Shown piece by piece: positions 54,974 through 64,000 of a stretch of DNA of 64,000 bases; within the stretch, counting starts at the first letter, position 1, and every line of letters begins with the position of its first letter. Location: contig JAHEWK010000011.1 of NCBI GenBank assembly GCA_020740775.1, positions 1,488,001-1,552,000 of the forward strand. The letters are read 5' to 3'. The notes under the pieces are model-generated. The model searched no databases and was not told the DNA's origin. It saw nothing but the letters and a program-made list of their open reading frames with translations. The DNA is from Ilyonectria destructans. Its lineage: Eukaryota > Ascomycota > Sordariomycetes > Hypocreales > Nectriaceae. A program made the translations under genes and the position numbers.

Positions 54974-56932
54974 TTAAACTGGCGTCTTCGTGTGCTTGAT
55001 CCATTCGGCAACAGGATCCCAAGGTTCCTTGGCTGCTGTCGACACTCCGTCCTTGCCTACACCATACAGGTAAGGCTTCTCATTGGCATAGCATGCTGTC
55101 TCAGATTCTTGTGGCAGTTCGCGCCCCATGATATAGGCCTTGGCAATGGCATCTGTACAGTTCGATGTGTCTCTCGAAGAATGGCCATATCCATGGTGAA
55201 CAACAAGCCTCGCATTGTCACCCATCTCGGCCAGAAGTCTCCTCCCGTTCCGCAACGGTGTTGCCGGGTCATATGTCTCAGCAATCAGCAAGACTGGGAA
55301 ATTTAGAGTGTTGTTTAGATCACCCCGATAGACCTCCGCTGGTTTGGGCCAGTAGTCGGTGAAGTGCTGGCAGGGGAAGACATCGAAGAAGCGCGGGCTG
55401 CCTGCGATCCAAGATTCGGCAGTCATGTTCGCCCAGAGCGAGGCCCACCAGTTCAAGTCATCAGGAGGGAGCGGCGCATCGTAGCTGTCGGAACAGATGA
55501 CGAGAGTAGTAAGCTCATCAGATGATGGGCGCCGAGAAGGAGGGGCAGGCAGTGTCGGATCGTATTCCCAGGCAGTGCGCTCAAGAAACGCGGTTGCGAG
55601 AGTTGAGTTGCCGTCTTCAAGCTCAGAGAGCATTTGAGACAACGCAGGCCAGCTTTGCGCGTTGTAAAGAGAGTCGTATATGACGGAGACAAGGGAAGAG
55701 TACGTGACAATCGAGGGCCCGCTGAAGTCGGTGTATCCGGGGATCGGTCTTTCAATAAGGGATGTCACTAGTGTCTCCATGCGTTTCTCGAGGTCTTTGA
55801 GGGAGACTGAATGCCCATCTTTGGACTTTGCGAGCGTGCAATGCTCTGGCCCAGCATTGATGCACTCGCCAAGGAATCCGTCTGTCCAAGCATCGGTGAC
55901 ATTGTCGAGGGCCGTCCAGCCAAACCCTCCCAGTAGGCGATGATCTCTGACATATTCAGTGCCATCAAGGATTATGGGGCCGACGCTGTTCGGAAACATG
56001 TTGACATACGTCTGCCCGATGCCAGTGCCGTAGCTGACAAGATATCCCGTCAACTCATCCTCGCCCAATGCCTTCCGGATCTCTTCTAGATCACGGGCAA
56101 CAAATGCCGTGGAGACGAAGCGCGGAAGATCACCGTGCTTCTCCCAGCAAGCACGCAAAATGGCGTCATTCATAGCATCGGCGACTTCCAGCTGTGCCAT
56201 TGGTGAAGGTGACACTTCCCGATACTGGTTGGCGAGCATAGACCAGCGATCTCGGTGCGCGTTATAGGGAAAGCATGACATGGCTGGAAGCGAAGCGTTG
56301 ACGCCTCGAGGATCCCAACCTAGAACATCGAACTGACCGTCACTAAATCGCTTGGTGACAAGCTCGGCGGCACGCCATACATAAGAGGTGCCGCTGCCGC
56401 CAGGACCGCCAGGTTCGATGACGATGGTCCTCCTACTCCCACGTCCCGCATTGGGGGCGAAGTTGCCGTCAATTCGGTGGAGCCCGGAGACCTGGAGCTT
56501 GGTAACAGCTAGACGGACGATGCGAGGGTCAGACGCATTGGTGTAGTCGAGAGGCACGTCAAGATATCCACAGAGGTAGATGCCCCGTCCAGCGTAGGGA
56601 TCATCATGATCCGCGCCTTCGCGTACCTTGTTTTCCCAGCTCCAACGGTCTGGATCCGGTTCATACAGCGCCTTCCAACTTCGTTCTGGCTCTGGGTCGT
56701 CGAGCTCGGGCGGCAGAGTCGCGTTGGTGCACGGAAGAAAGCGAAAGGGGTCGTTGTGCTTTGGGAATCTGCCATAGACGCCCTCAACGTGTTGCTCGCG
56801 ACGGCTGCGCCTCACGTGCCAGTTGAAGAGTTCCGAGAGGATGATGAAGCCCGCGAAACATGCCGGTACTACCCACCAAGGCTTTCCCGGACGCCGAGGC
56901 CTCTGAAGAGGCGTCACTGTTCCTTTCCCCAT
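54974..56932 (-). CDS. Membrane-anchored alpha/beta hydrolase, tripeptidyl-aminopeptidase-like
   Basis: A single exon encodes 652 residues. A basic N-terminus precedes one membrane segment (about 17-38, PWWVVPACFAGFIILSELF), so this is likely a type II membrane protein with its catalytic domain outside the cytosol; several N-glycosylation sites fit. The alpha/beta-hydrolase fold has the oxyanion-region block IEPGGPGGSGTSYVW (near 174), the nucleophile elbow LVSYGTGIG (near 297), and a C-terminal TAP-like part with ETYDPATPLRNG (near 556, catalytic Asp) and HHGYGHSSRDTSNC (near 580, catalytic His). The usual Gly two before the Ser is Leu here. Related enzymes cleave short peptides from the N-terminus (S33 family). 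The ATG at 56932 is the first in frame. It is head to head with an S9 peptidase gene. Confidence 0.88.
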   Translation of the reverse strand: MGKGTVTPLQRPRRPGKPWWVVPACFAGFIILSELFNWHVRRSRREQHVEGVYGRFPKHNDPFRFLPCTNATLPPELDDPEPERSWKALYEPDPDRWSWENKVREGADHDDPYAGRGIYLCGYLDVPLDYTNASDPRIVRLAVTKLQVSGLHRIDGNFAPNAGRGSRRTIVIEPGGPGGSGTSYVWRAAELVTKRFSDGQFDVLGWDPRGVNASLPAMSCFPYNAHRDRWSMLANQYREVSPSPMAQLEVADAMNDAILRACWEKHGDLPRFVSTAFVARDLEEIRKALGEDELTGYLVSYGTGIGQTYVNMFPNSVGPIILDGTEYVRDHRLLGGFGWTALDNVTDAWTDGFLGECINAGPEHCTLAKSKDGHSVSLKDLEKRMETLVTSLIERPIPGYTDFSGPSIVTYSSLVSVIYDSLYNAQSWPALSQMLSELEDGNSTLATAFLERTAWEYDPTLPAPPSRRPSSDELTTLVICSDSYDAPLPPDDLNWWASLWANMTAESWIAGSPRFFDVFPCQHFTDYWPKPAEVYRGDLNNTLNFPVLLIAETYDPATPLRNGRRLLAEMGDNARLVVHHGYGHSSRDTSNCTDAIAKAYIMGRELPQESETACYANEKPYLYGVGKDGVSTAAKEPWDPVAEWIKHTKTPV

Positions 56933-57250
56933 GCCTAATCGACCTGGAATACGCAGGAGAGGTTGTGTTGGATGGAACAAATGGGGAGGAATGATGAGAG
57001 CTGGCACTCAAGTGGCGCAAGGTGACGGTGGAGGGACGGGTGGGAACCCGCCGCCAACCCCACTGAGTCAGCGCTCACGTCCCCACTGGGGGCCTGGAGT
57101 GGAATTGAGCCCCCTGTAGATCAGCCTAAAACAACTGTGTAACAGCGACCAATGGCCCGCTTCGTCAGCTAGTGCTTCTCCAAAAGCTGTCTCCGCATTT
57201 CTGTGACATCCATCTCTTGTCATCACAGAGTCTCCAAGTTGCTCATCACC
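56933..57250. promoter_or_regulatory. Shared divergent promoter of two peptidase-type genes
   Basis: Only 318 bp separate the start codons of the TAP-like hydrolase (minus) and the S9 peptidase (plus). Regulation from a common promoter is plausible. No specific known site was recognised. Confidence 0.55.
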
Positions 57251-59301
57251 ATGGCGCCCAAGAAAATCGCCCCATACGGCTTATGGGAGTCGCCCATATC
57301 TGTCGACTCTGTTGTTTCCAAGAGCTGGAAGCTCTCGTCTCCTCGTGCCAGTGTATAAGCTCCCGAAGCCAGGATGTTGGATATTGACTGGCCGCGCTGA
57401 CTAGGGCGCAGGCTAAATCTGGACGTGCCTTCTACACTGAGAGTCGAGAAGCTGGCGGCATCTCGATTATCGAAATAACCAAAGATGGACTGAAGGACAT
57501 CCTTCCCACCGAGTACAGTGCAAAGAATTCAGTCTACGAGTATGGAGGCTCGCCGTACGCCGTGCTGCCCGACGACCGCATCATCTTTTCCCACAAGGAC
57601 AACACAGTCCACATCCTAAATCCAGACACCAAGGAGGTTTTACTTCTCATAGGCTCGCCCAAGTTGAGGTATTCCGACTTTGATGCTCATCCGGTTCATC
57701 CTTGGGTGTTGGCCAACGAGGAGGATCACGAGCACGACACTCCTGACGGAGTCAGGAACTACATTGTGGCCATCAATACCGAAACAGGAGAAGTCAAAAG
57801 GATTCTTGATAGTGCTGACTTCTACTATACTCCGTATTTCAGTCCCGACGGGACGAAACTGGTTTGGCTGGAGTGGAACCATCCTGACCTCCCTTTCGAT
57901 GCAGCGAAGCTGTGCTCTGCGACCTGGCAAGCCGACGGTGCCATCTCAGATATTCGCTTAATTGCTGGAAAAGATCGTGAGGGCGTTGCTGAGCCGCGAT
58001 GGGGTCCTGATGGGTCGCTGTTCTTCGGCAAGGAACCTAACGGATATCGTCGCTTGTTCCGGATCCCACCTGGCCAAGATGTACCCGTTGAGGTCCAGTT
58101 TGATGACCTGAGCCAGTCTGAAGTTGGTGAGATTCGCTGGTTTCAGGGGAGGTGAGTTGATCCGATGGTGCCTGGCAAACTCAAATAATTGATGCCGTAT
58201 AGTCACACATATGCCCCATTATCGAAACGATATCTCGTGGCTTGCCCTGTCACTGCTGGAGTGTCCCAGCTGAATATCGTCGACCTGGATACAGGATCAT
58301 GGACAGTAATTGAAGAGGCATCAATGCTGTCCGAAATTATGTTGGATTCGGTGGCTCGCCTAGATGACTCGTCTTTCCTCGTCATCGGAGGCGGGGCGGC
58401 TAGTCCTCAAACATTATATCGATGCCAACTTGGAGATGTTTTTACTATCACTGCTATACGGAAGTCGACAGAAGAAGAACTTCCAAAATCGCTCTACTCA
58501 AACCCAGAGTCCTTGGTTATTACTTCAATGGAAACTTCAGGTAGACGCATTCACGGTTTCCTGTGGCCGCCACACAATCCAAACTTCGAAGCACCGGACG
58601 GTGAACTACCACCCCTGATAATGGTGGTCCATGGAGGCCCAACGTCCTACATTGGCCCCGGCCTAAAACTGCGGACCCAATACTTTACATCGCGAGGATT
58701 TGCTCTCCTTGCGCTCAATCACGGTGGGTCGAGTGGACATGGACGTGAGTACCGCGAGGCTCTGTTTGGCAACTGGGGACTGCTGGATTCGGACGACGCT
58801 GCGGAGTTTGCGGAATACCTGATAGCGACGCAAAAAGTGAGATCCGGTGGAGTGGGAATCACCGGCGTCAGTGCAGGTGGCTACAACACACTTCGGACTT
58901 TGACGCGTCATCCGAAGACGTTTGCGGCGGGTGTCTGCCTCTCCGGTATCAGTGACCTCAAGAGACTGGACGAGTCCACACACAAGCTTGAGTCAGACTA
59001 CATGGATCACTTGGTTATTCCCTCAGGCTCGAGCAAAAGGGACAAAGAGAGAATCTATCGCGACCGGAGCCCTCTATATCACGTGGACAAGATTGAGTCG
59101 CCATTGCTGTTACTACATGGTGCGAAGGACAGAGTGACGCCAATTGACCAGGCTCAACAGATGGCAGACGCGATAAAGGCAAAAGGAGGCGACGTAGAGA
59201 TAATCGTGGCGCCGGAGGAAGGTCATGGGTTCTCGCAGCCTCAGAATGTGAGGTTGTGGTTGGAAGAGGAGGAGAAGTGGTGGCGAAGGACTCTATTGTG
59301 A
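57251..59301 (+). CDS. S9-family (acylaminoacyl/dipeptidyl) peptidase
   Basis: Exons 57251-57352, 57412-58151 and 58203-59301 (introns 59 and 51 bp) encode 646 residues. The N-terminal half is a beta-propeller-type domain, with repeats such as YGGSPYAVLPDDRIIFS. The C-terminal alpha/beta-hydrolase domain has VVHGGPTSYIG, the nucleophile motif GITGVSAGGYNTL (Ser near 503), HGAKDRVTPIDQ (Asp near 588) and EEGHGFSQPQN (His near 622), a full S9 triad. No signal peptide was seen, so it is probably cytosolic. Family members trim short peptides or acylated peptides. The ATG at 57251 has a strong context (accATGG). The first intron's 3' site was chosen because the earlier AG would put a stop in frame. 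Confidence 0.92.
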
Positions 59302-60558
59302 GTGTTGGGTTTGGGTCAGGAAGCTGAAAATGGCATGTATGACGAATAAACTATTTGGTCATCAAAGGCGGGTGGCAGTTTGTTGGTAATTTGCCATGAA
59401 TGTCGGATGCCCAGCAAATCGAAACGTGATGTATACGAATTACCAGATGTCATAGTTCTCGGTGCCGTCGGGGTTCTTCGGAAACAGCTCGGAGATTCAA
59501 GTCCACAACTGAGATGTAGTACGGGGCGAAATACAGTCTCGCTGTAGAGGGGTTTGATGGAGAAGGGCCAAACAAAAGAAAAGAAAGGAAATTGCAAGTA
59601 AATACAGTGAACATATCAAGCAGCTTTCGCTACATAATTTTGTGCGGCTTCATCAATTGCAATTGATATTGGTCCGGGATGACCCTGGCTTCGAGGCTCG
59701 TTGAAGTCGACATTGAGAACTGGGTCCATTCAGATCAGCTGCACGCACAACATGCGATGTATCTCCCCAGATGGGCTAGCCAAGAGTTGCGGAGTGCATG
59801 GTATGGAGAAGCCGGGGACCTGGCTAGTCAGAACACGGTCAATCAACAGCATGTCACGACAACGAGAGTATTCGTGAAGCCAGTGGCATCGGTTAGGCGC
59901 CCCAACTGGAAATGAAAAGAATACCAGCGGGTGGCGTGAGATAGATTTGTCAAAATCCACGTGGGGTGACACCCAAGATGACACCCAGGATGAGGCTTTA
60001 ACCAAACATGGCGATGGGAGGCGATGATCGGGAGCCTTCCGTCCTAGAGACTGAGATCTCAGGGAACCGCGGGGCAGGCTCGGAGATCTTGTGGGCAAGC
60101 AAGTCCCTGAGTCTCGGGATCTGGATTCAATGGATCAGAATTAGGAAACCTACGGCGAGCGAGGTGGAGTTGGGAACACCGCATGGGCAAACGGGCAGTC
60201 AGGCGATTGGGCGGCTTCATCGCAACGGGCCGGGGCCAAGTGGGGGAGAAGCTGTCTGGTGTGAATATTTTACGGAGCTGGTGGAGATGATGTTGACTGT
60301 GACGTGGGACTAGGATTGGGACTGACTTTCTTTTGCTGACGCTGAGACGAATATGACCACGGAAGGACAAAATATTTCCCTCGCCTTGAATTGATTTCCT
60401 CCTTGTTGGTTGGTCCCTGCATTTTGACTCCTCCATCCCCTTAGTCTTGGTCCATCCACTCCATCAACGAGTTGAAGCTATCCGTACTCAACAATAAAGC
60501 AGGCAATCTACCAAGACGACGTCAACTGCGAATCCGGAAACTCCGAACAGAAACCGCA
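59302..60558. other. Intergenic region between the S9 peptidase and amine oxidase genes
   Basis: About 1.25 kb with no supportable gene. A short near-repeat of gacaccca units occurs near 59968-59990. Confidence 0.55.
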
Positions 60559-62059
60559 ATGACTTCCCCCCTCGACGCAATCCCCCGAAACCGGAGCTTC
60601 GCCTCCCAGCCCAAGCGCTCCGCCGAGGTCATCGTCGTCGGCGCCGGCCTCAGCGGGCTCAACGCCGCGCACGAGCTGCAGCAGGCCGGCATCTCGTGCC
60701 TCGTCCTCGATGCCCACGACGGCCTCGGCGGCCGTCTCCGGAATGGCGCCTGCGGTGCTTGGATCGACCATGTTCACCAGCCCCGCGCCTGGAACTTGGT
60801 TCGCAGGCTCGGCATTGACATGGTAGAGGAGAAGCTCGCCGCTGGGAAGATCGTCGTCCAGGGCGCCGGCAGCTTTGAGCATGGCAGCGTTCCCAACGTA
60901 TGTGCTGAAAACCGCCAGCTTCCATGTCCACGTCCATGTAGTTCTCAAGTATCTAACCTCTTGGCTCTGCGTCTAGTTCTCCGAGGATGACCGACGATCT
61001 TACACCCGTGTCCGCGACAACCTTGAGGGCCTCTCGCAGCGCGTCGATCTCAACAACCCGACTCTCTGGCTCCCCAACTTCGGCTCCATGAACGTCCGCG
61101 AGCTCGTCGTCTCACAAGGTGCCACGCCCGTCATTAAGAAGCTCGCCGACGCCTGGACTGCCGGCATCTTCGGCCTCACTGCCGAAGACGTCCCCGCCCT
61201 CTACTTCCTCCTCGTCTGCAAGACCGCCGGCGGCTTCCTCAACGCCATCGGCCAGCCCGCCCGCTCTAGCCGCCGTTTGCGCTTCCGCTCTGGTGCCCCG
61301 TCTATCTGCGACGCTCTATCTGAGCGCCTTGCGCCCGGCTCCGTGCTCCTGTCCCAGGCCGTCCAATGGATCGACCAGACCTCCAGCAACAAGGTTGTCC
61401 TAACCACCGAAGCTGGCGAAGTCTTCCAGTGCTCCCGTGTCGTCCTCGCCGTCCCCACCGCCTCATATCGCAATATTGACTTCAGCCCTGCTCTTGGCGA
61501 GCACAAGCAGTGGATGCAAGAATTTGAGCAGCCTGGTTTCCATGCCGAGGTCGTCGTGGCCTACGAGAAGCCCTGGTGGCGCGAACAGGGACTCAATGGC
61601 TTCGCCCAGAGCGCCGACGGCCCCGTCTGGGAGACGCGGGACTCATCATGCGATGCCGATGGCCTGTACTCACTAACTTGCGTGGTTGCGGGCGAGGCCG
61701 GCCGCCAGTTGTGGAATATGTCCGAGAGCCAACGCCGCGAGACCCTCTTAGCCCATATCAGCGATCTATTCAGCGAGTTTAACCCCTTCCCGGACCCCAT
61801 GGAAATCATCTGGTCCGGCTTTGAACCTGACAGCAAGATTCGACACGTCCCCTGCCCTGCTCTCCCCACCTGTTACATGCGTGATCTAGCACAGGACCAA
61901 TGGGCTATTGAAGACAGGTTACATTTCGTAGGCTCCGAGACTAGTCATGTATGGAGGGGCCAGATTGAGGGCGCGTTGGCATCAGGAAGCCGGGGTGCTG
62001 AGGAAGTTCTGAGCGTGATGCGACCAGTCGCGCAGGATCTTATGATTCCTAGGCTATAA
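60559..62059 (+). CDS. Flavin-containing amine oxidase
   Basis: Exons 60559-60897 and 60977-62059 (intron 79 bp) encode 473 residues. The FAD-binding beta-alpha-beta motif is near the start (VIVVGAGLSGLNAAHEL, about 24-40), followed by LDAHDGLGGRLRNG, and the C-terminal flavin site is FVGSETSHVWRGQIEGAL, as in monoamine and polyamine oxidases. The enzyme should oxidise an amine to an imine with release of H2O2. No signal peptide and no peroxisomal C-terminus (it ends IPRL) was seen. I saw no clear equivalent of the SGGCY block that carries covalent FAD in mammalian MAO. The substrate is unknown. The upstream gene is an S9 peptidase on the same strand. Confidence 0.9.
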
Positions 62060-63316
62060 GACGGTAGCTTGTTTGTAAGAGGACTAATAGCGTTGTATAA
62101 AAATCTTTAGTATACCGAATAGCCTTTATCAGCTTCTCGACTATCTCCGCAGACCCAATGAGGCTGTGTTCCAACTGTATCTGTGGTTGTTTATATCATG
62201 TTTGGAGGGCAGCTACTCCGGACAATCCTACAGCAGCAATACACATTCACTACCATTGTAATTATGTTTTGTTTTAGTGTGTAACTCTGCACTGATGCTT
62301 CTTGGTGAAGCCGCGCCGAGTGTGGACTCTCAGCTGGATATTGGTATACAAGAGGTTTTGCGTGAAGAGTTAATTATAGTCAAGGACCGAGTTCTTGTCA
62401 CTACGACGCATCAATTGGAGGCACAATTATGGACCATGATAAGGTAATTGTAGTGGGCTCTAAAGGATTATCGGGATAGGACGCCCGCGTAAGGTATTAA
62501 AGAAGAAGAATGGTTGATTTTAAATAGTAACATACGGAGTTTGCCTTCTTCGCAATATTACATGGCCGTACTAGACCACCGCCCTTTCTACAGATGCGAC
62601 CTCGATAACTCGGGGGTGTAACTAGAAATAATGGGTTTATGCCAGCCTCCTGGCGATACGAGTGTTCGAACCTATCGATACCAACAAGCCGTCGTGTTTA
62701 GCTTGAGAATTATGGCGAGGCCGACCCCGATACGTATGACTTCGAGAGAGGGTCCAGTCGCGGAGTTTAAACTGGAGGGCCCTTATCAATATTCTGATAC
62801 AATTTTATTATGTCAGTGTTGGCGGAGACTTTTGTAGATGCCTTATCTCGCGTGCTATCGAGGCTCAGGGCATTTCGACCCGTCAAAGAGCTCGGCCACT
62901 GCCTTCGAAACCTACTATATCATTGCACCCCTCGCTGCGGTAGCCGAGCTGAATTGACGCCTCACCGAACTAATCCAGCTATTCGCTTATCATGGTACAG
63001 ACCTGGATTTTGCCGAAAAGCCTCTGTCGCTTATACGACTGGGAGTGGCAGCTGTTGACCTGCTGAACACGATGAAATTCGTCGAGCTTGGTGCTGAGTC
63101 AAACTTGGTTGGCAGAAATATGCGCACCCGAAAGTTGCCTCAGGTACCCCATTTTGGAATATCATTCATTAATCTGCATCATTCGTTTCGCGTTAGTATA
63201 TATTATTCCTCTCTGTGTCGCCCATGCTTCACTTCTTCCACCTCTGAAATCTGGTTTTCATTTGCGCACACCGGCCCATCAGCATCCCTTCCACAGGTAT
63301 CACCAGTTGGGAAAGC
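62060..63316. other. Convergent intergenic region
   Basis: About 1.25 kb, AT-rich in the left half. No supportable gene. It contains two 3' UTRs. Confidence 0.55.
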
Positions 63317-64000
63317 TCATGTACAACCAAATTCCTTTGGCTGTACTACATTTCCTTCCTGCCAGTTCTCTACAAAAGCCAAGGAGCTGAGTGTGTCATC
63401 CACACTGTCGTCGTTCATCTCCTCGTATAGAGTCGCTGCCTGTCCGATTCGGTCAAGTGCTAAAGGCCAGTGAGAATTAATGAATAACGGGCATATCATC
63501 AGATGGAAAGAACACGTACAGGATGTGTTGGACTTCGTGAACTCGATAGGTACGGAGCCCGCGTTGTGCAAGTATGTCAGGAGGAGGTTGCAGCAGAATA
63601 TGCTCCTCTGGGCGAGCTTGCTGGCCGACTCGGGGTGCTTCCATTTGTATGCCTACAGGTTTCTTCGTTAATTCACTTCCCATGCCATAGACGGTGTTGC
63701 TCACTTCGTTTTCGTGCCGCAGCCAATACATAAGTCTCCAAATATCCTTCTCGGCAACGCGCAGTATAAGAAACACGGTCGAGAAAATCTCAATCCAGCC
63801 ACACGTCTTCTGCTTCATGGCTTTCTGGAGGTCTTGGAGAAGCTGAAGCTCGACCCGGGCCATGAACGCCTCAACCCTGCTGTCAATTTGGTTCTGCAAA
63901 ACCCGGGGTGCTATTGTGCTATTGTAGTAGGGACTTTCGGGGTCGGTGACTCGACAGATACCTAGTGCGGGGTCTTCCTTCGCCTGCCACCCTCTCATGA
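63317..64000 (-). CDS. 3' part of a gene resembling the C-terminus of fungal Zn2Cys6-type regulators (cut by window edge)
   Basis: The gene runs off the right edge; only its 3' exons are here: 64000-63705, 63652-63520 and 63459-63317, with introns of 52 and 60 bp. The frames join exactly (44 codons plus one base, then two bases plus 47 codons). Visible sequence includes DPESPYYNSTIAPRVLQNQI, then MARVELQLLQDLQKAMKQ, WIEIFSTVFLILRVAEKDIW and, after the first intron, AYKWKHPESASKLAQRS. This pattern of a lead-in with ...VLQNQ and W...F..FL is often seen in the C-terminal half of fungal zinc-cluster regulators, but the diagnostic zinc cluster would be outside the window, so the class is inferred. 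An ATG lies two bases from the edge, but such proteins are much longer, so a partial gene is likelier. Confidence 0.65.

Noticed and set aside
1..64000. CRISPR array, prophage or bacterial operon
   Set aside because: Spliced genes, tRNA introns and fungal protein families show eukaryotic nuclear DNA; no spaced direct-repeat array was seen.

Overview
The window is nuclear DNA of a filamentous ascomycete, most likely a Sordariomycete. The evidence is short GT-AG introns of about 47-65 bp in most genes, a Zn2Cys6 regulator, a forkhead factor, two intron-containing tRNA genes, GPI-anchored secreted proteins and fungal-type SLX4, NEJ1 and MTC1. I resolved 22 protein-coding genes with good or moderate support (one cut by the right edge), two weaker small candidates and two tRNA genes. 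Exon boundaries were worked out by hand from reading frame and splice sites, and every spliced model keeps frame.

Left part (1-18.4 kb): a five-exon malic enzyme (+), an MTC1-type protein (-), a 1373-residue repeat-rich protein with an AT-hook and a poly-Gln/His tail (+), a five-exon ribosomal protein L23/uL14 gene (-), tRNA-Lys(CTT) (+), a NUDT19-like Nudix hydrolase (+) and a Zn2Cys6 transcription factor (-).

Middle (18.4-44 kb): a gene-poor block of about 3.3 kb ends in a small two-exon candidate gene. A DNA-repair neighbourhood follows: SLX4 (-) head to head with RPS21 (+), then a CPD photolyase (+) and the end-joining factor NEJ1/XLF (+). After NEJ1 comes a 6 kb gene-poor block lying between two convergent 3' ends. 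Next are a forkhead factor (-) with a long, repeat-rich upstream region, and cactin (-).

Right part (44-64 kb): tRNA-Ile(AAT) (-), a BIM1/X325-like GPI-anchored copper protein (+), a kinase-like protein with an HND catalytic loop (-), an acidic conserved-type protein (+), a second secreted GPI-type protein (+), a membrane-anchored alpha/beta hydrolase of the tripeptidyl-peptidase type (-) head to head with an S9 peptidase (+), a flavin amine oxidase (+), and the 3' end of a gene resembling the C-terminus of fungal regulators (-).

Most genes are ordinary housekeeping or regulatory genes. I did not find an obvious new multi-gene system. The best leads are the thrice-repeated short motif and basic-Phe tail of NEJ1, the possible dual-targeting start of the photolyase, the repair-gene neighbourhood, the divergent peptidase pair next to an amine oxidase, and E-box (Cbf1-type) sites in front of both ribosomal protein genes and cactin.
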